A stretch of DNA of 6,766 nt from Actinomycetales bacterium (GTDB lineage: Bacteria > Actinomycetota > Actinomycetes > Mycobacteriales > Mycobacteriaceae): NCBI GenBank assembly GCA_012838715.1, contig DUOR01000434.1:1-6766 (forward strand). Direction: 5' to 3'. The notes beneath the pieces are model-generated. The model saw only the letters and a program-made list of their open reading frames with translations. It made no database searches and was not told where the DNA came from. A program made the position numbers and the translations under genes. Shown in pieces: positions 4,887 through 6,766 of the stretch (position 1 is its first letter; each line of letters begins with the position of its first letter).

Positions 4887-5021
4887 CGGCGATCGGGGAC
4901 CGTGGGTCACGGCGATTGGGGACCGCGGGACACGGCGATCGGGGGTCGCGGGTCACGGCGATCAGGACCGCGGGGCACGGCGATAGGAGACCTCGGGGCA
5001 CGGCGACCAAGCCCCCGCGGG
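4887..5021 (-). repeat. 23-bp degenerate tandem repeat, about six units
   Basis: Units start near 4885, 4908, 4931, 4954, 4976 and 4999. Most begin CACGGCGAT, continue with a G-run and end near CCGCGGG. Lengths are 23 bases except for one of 22. The period is not a multiple of three, so it is not coding. Read on the minus strand the core is G[AT]CCCCGATCGCCGTG, sharing about nine of ten bases with GACCCCGATC of the array at 4426-4530. It follows the 3' end of the HAD gene at 5058. Decayed pieces extend leftward to about 4845. Confidence 0.8.
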
Positions 5022-5036
5022 CTACGGGGATCAGGC

Positions 5037-5057
5037 GCCGCCCGATGCTGGGGCGGC
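5037..5057 (-). terminator. Hairpin abutting the stop codon of the HAD gene
   Basis: GCCGCCC (5037-5043) and GGGCGGC (5051-5057) form a perfect 7-bp stem with a 7-base loop that begins on the base directly after the stop codon (5058-5060). There is no T-tract. It may be a terminator or a 3'-end stabiliser. Confidence 0.5.
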
Positions 5058-5891
5058 CTATTCGGACTCGGTGAGGAGCCGGTCGAGCACGACCATGACC
5101 CCGTTCTCCGTGTTCGCCGGCGCCCCGTAATTCGACGCGGCCTTCACGTCCGGGTGGGCGTTGGCCATGGCGAAGGACAGCTCGCCGGCGCCCATCATCT
5201 CGAGGTCGTTGAGCAGGTCGCCGAACACGGCGGTCTGCGCCGGCGTCACACCCAGGCGCTCCTGCAGCGCCCGGACCGCGTGGCCCTTGTGGCTGCCCGG
5301 CGACATCATGTCCACCCACCACTTCCCGGACACCGCCACCTCGAGGCGTTCGCCGACCTCGTCGTGCATCAGCTGCGCCGCGGTGGTTTCGGAACCGTCC
5401 CCGTCGAACACGGCGAGCTTCATGGCGCCCGCGCGGACCTCGGCGAGATCCCCGATGACCTCGAGCGAGTGGTAGTAGTTCGCCGACTCGTCGAGGAAAG
5501 CGGGTTCGTCGACCTCGACGTACGCGCACTCGGGATGGCACACGACCAGGCCCAGCGGCTTGCCGTCGGCGCGGGCGGCGCGCACCGCGGCGATGACGTC
5601 GTCGACGACCCCGGGATCGATTCCGTCGGCGGCGGTCATCTCGCCGTCGCGGACGACGACGTTGCCGTTCTCGGCGATGAAGGTCGTGAGTCCACCGACC
5701 CTGGCGAACATGTCGCGCAGCGTCGCGTACTGGCGGCCCGACGCCGGGGCGAAGACGATGCCCCGCGCATGCAACCGGTCGAGCATGCGCGGCAGTTCGG
5801 CGGGCAGCCGCCCCTCGCCGTCGAGAAGCGTGCCGTCCATGTCCACGACCACCAGCCGAAGGTCGACCGGGGCGGCGGGGAAATCGGCCAC
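5058..5891 (-). CDS. Cof-type HAD-IIB family phosphatase
   Basis: This 277-residue protein is a haloacid-dehalogenase-superfamily hydrolase, probably a cytoplasmic phosphatase acting on a small phosphorylated metabolite such as a sugar phosphate. All four catalytic motifs are present: DMDGTLLD at 17-24 (Asp17 nucleophile, Asp19 acid/base), ASGR at 50-53 (Ser51), Lys202 in SHKG, and GDLLNDLEM at 224-232 (Asp225, Asn228, Asp229). The distance between motifs II and III leaves room for the C2 cap typical of Cof-type members, at about 85-190. The length is normal for the family; the substrate cannot be read from sequence. The start is a GTG at 5891, three bases after the upstream gene's TGA, with GAGGA 7 bases before it. 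Co-transcription and translational coupling with the coiled-coil gene are therefore likely. Confidence 0.93.
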   Translation of the reverse strand: MADFPAAPVDLRLVVVDMDGTLLDGEGRLPAELPRMLDRLHARGIVFAPASGRQYATLRDMFARVGGLTTFIAENGNVVVRDGEMTAADGIDPGVVDDVIAAVRAARADGKPLGLVVCHPECAYVEVDEPAFLDESANYYHSLEVIGDLAEVRAGAMKLAVFDGDGSETTAAQLMHDEVGERLEVAVSGKWWVDMMSPGSHKGHAVRALQERLGVTPAQTAVFGDLLNDLEMMGAGELSFAMANAHPDVKAASNYGAPANTENGVMVVLDRLLTESE

Positions 5892-5894
5892 CGC

Positions 5895-6593
5895 TCAGTC
5901 CTCGGGCAGCGGCGGCTCATGCCGCAGGTCGCGGGCCTCGGCCTTCCGCACCTCGCGCGGCTCCTCGAACCCGCCGCCGTTGCCGCGGCGCGGCCAATCC
6001 GACAGCGACGGCAACTTGTCCAGGGCCTCCCGGCCGGCGTCGAGGGAACGGCGCAGGATGTCGCCGCCGACGTCACGGGTGCGGTCGAAGGCATCCGACG
6101 CGAGGTGCTCCGCACGACGGCGGAACTCGCGGACCTTCTCCTCGCGGGCCCGCTTGGCCTCCGCCAGCGAGTTCTGGCGCTCCCGTTCGCGTTGGAAGGC
6201 CTCGGCATCCTTCGCCTCGGCGTCGGAAAGCCTCTTCGACGCGGCGGCGGCGTCATCCCACGTCTCCTCGAGGTGCTCGGCCAGGTGCAGCATCGAATCG
6301 ATGCGGCGCTCCGTGTCGCGCAGCTTCTCGCGGTAATCCGCCTGAATGGAATAGCGGCGCAACAGACGGCGCGCGCGATTGGCCTCCTCCCGCCACGTGG
6401 CGATCGGGCCCTCATTGATCGAATCGTCCGCGATGAACCGGCATTCCCACGGATCGACGCCAGGGGAGGACAGGTTCGAGCGCAGGCGCTCGTCACGGTC
6501 CAGGACCTCCTGCACGAGCAGGCGGGCGCGCTCCTCGGCATGGGAGGCGCGGGCGGAACGGGAATTGTCGGATCGGAAAGTCACGCCGCCCAT
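5895..6593 (-). CDS. Hypothetical Arg/Glu-rich coiled-coil protein
   Basis: I do not recognise the family. The 232-residue protein is very hydrophilic. Residues about 66-170 are dominated by Arg, Glu, Ala, Asp and Lys with a heptad-like pattern, so a long alpha-helical coiled coil is expected. A short motif, DPWECRFIADDSINEGP (47-63), with the only cysteine (Cys51), is the most globular-looking part. The C-terminal end (200-232) is Gly, Pro and acidic-rich and probably disordered. No signal peptide or membrane helix is present, so it should be cytoplasmic. It is the first gene of a two-gene unit with the HAD phosphatase. ATG 6593 is the longest start; GTG 6584 (residue 4) is an attractive alternative because TAGGAT ends 7 bases before it, the same layout as at 3158. 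Confidence 0.75.
   Translation of the reverse strand: MGGVTFRSDNSRSARASHAEERARLLVQEVLDRDERLRSNLSSPGVDPWECRFIADDSINEGPIATWREEANRARRLLRRYSIQADYREKLRDTERRIDSMLHLAEHLEETWDDAAAASKRLSDAEAKDAEAFQRERERQNSLAEAKRAREEKVREFRRRAEHLASDAFDRTRDVGGDILRRSLDAGREALDKLPSLSDWPRRGNGGGFEEPREVRKAEARDLRHEPPLPED
5899..5903 (-). promoter_or_regulatory. Ribosome binding site of the HAD gene inside the upstream gene
   Basis: GAGGA on the minus strand lies 7 bases before the GTG at 5891, within the last codons of the upstream gene. It supports that GTG and suggests translational coupling. Confidence 0.6.
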
Positions 6594-6597
6594 CCTA
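6592..6597 (-). promoter_or_regulatory. -10 box for the coiled-coil/HAD operon
   Basis: TAGGAT on the minus strand is followed by 7 bases (GGGCGGC) and GTG at 6584. The identical hexamer with identical spacing precedes the ATG at 3158. If used, transcription starts at the GTG and the annotated ATG at 6593 falls inside the promoter. Confidence 0.4.
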
Positions 6598-6607
6598 CGG
6601 ACGACGA

Positions 6608-6643
6608 CCGGGCCGGGGCAGCGACTTGGCTGACCCGGCCCGG
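6608..6643. other. Strong inverted repeat upstream of the coiled-coil/HAD operon
   Basis: CCGGGCCGGG (6608-6617) and CCCGGCCCGG (6634-6643) are perfectly complementary; inside them CAGC (6619-6622) pairs with GCTG (6629-6632) after one G-A mismatch, leaving the loop GACTTG. The 14 base pairs cover the expected -35 of the operon promoter. It may terminate a leftward gene outside the window or act as an operator. No T-tract is seen on either side. Confidence 0.6.
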
Positions 6644-6671
6644 CCGGAAGTGAACGACGCGCACGTCACGC

Positions 6672-6755
6672 GGGGGCGGTGCCGCGTGGCGACGGGGGCG
6701 GTGCCGCGTGGCGACGGGGGCGGTGCCGCGTGGCGACGGGGAGCGGCCGCGTGGC
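6672..6755. repeat. 22-bp tandem repeat, three exact units plus a decayed fourth
   Basis: Three identical 22-bp units occupy 6672-6693, 6694-6715 and 6716-6737. Each begins GGGGGCGGTGCCGCGTGG and ends CGAC. A partial, altered unit follows to about 6755. There are no spacers and no open gene. The unit resembles the minus strand of the block at 15-45. Confidence 0.92.
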
Positions 6756-6766
6756 CCGCCCGAAAA

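Noticed and set aside
4536..6653. 705-codon plus-strand open frame across the gap, HAD and coiled-coil genes
   Set aside because: It runs through the hairpin cluster and the 23-bp array and is antisense to a HAD gene with all four motifs intact; no ribosome site.

Overview
The window looks like chromosomal DNA of a high-GC actinobacterium, most likely a Corynebacterium. The clues are a riboflavin-type PnuX transporter behind an FMN riboswitch (an arrangement known from corynebacteria), a DNA glycosylase close to mycobacterial Nei1, a MinD/ParA-like ATPase resembling the mycobacterial EspI group, and several starts that look leaderless with a TAnnnT -10 box directly upstream. The genus is an inference. 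No phage, IS, CRISPR or RNA gene other than the riboswitch was seen.

Layout: 1-126 GC-rich degenerate repeats, then a leaderless-looking promoter; 127-939 (+) nei; 993-2234 (-) Pro-rich MinD/ParA-like ATPase, convergent with nei; 2343-3158 (-) YwiC-like membrane protein; 3159-3347 divergent control region; 3348-3487 FMN riboswitch; 3500-4333 (+) pnuX; 4334-5057 a 724-base gene-free region between convergent genes; 5058-5891 (-) Cof-type HAD phosphatase; 5895-6593 (-) unrecognised coiled-coil protein, apparently co-transcribed with the HAD gene; 6594-6766 a strong inverted repeat and a 22-bp tandem repeat array.

The coding part is mostly housekeeping: base-excision repair, vitamin B2 uptake controlled by FMN, and a small phosphatase/coiled-coil operon. 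The genes do not form one obvious pathway. The most unusual part is the intergenic DNA at 4334-5057. It holds a 21-bp tandem array on the pnuX side, four copies of a ~20-bp element in alternating orientation (two forming a 17-bp perfect hairpin with T-rich flanks on both strands, a good bidirectional terminator), and a 23-bp degenerate array on the HAD side whose core resembles the first array in opposite orientation. An exact 18-bp word there also occurs in the nei/ATPase convergent gap. This resembles a BIME/REP-type mosaic. Whether it has a function beyond termination cannot be told from one window.
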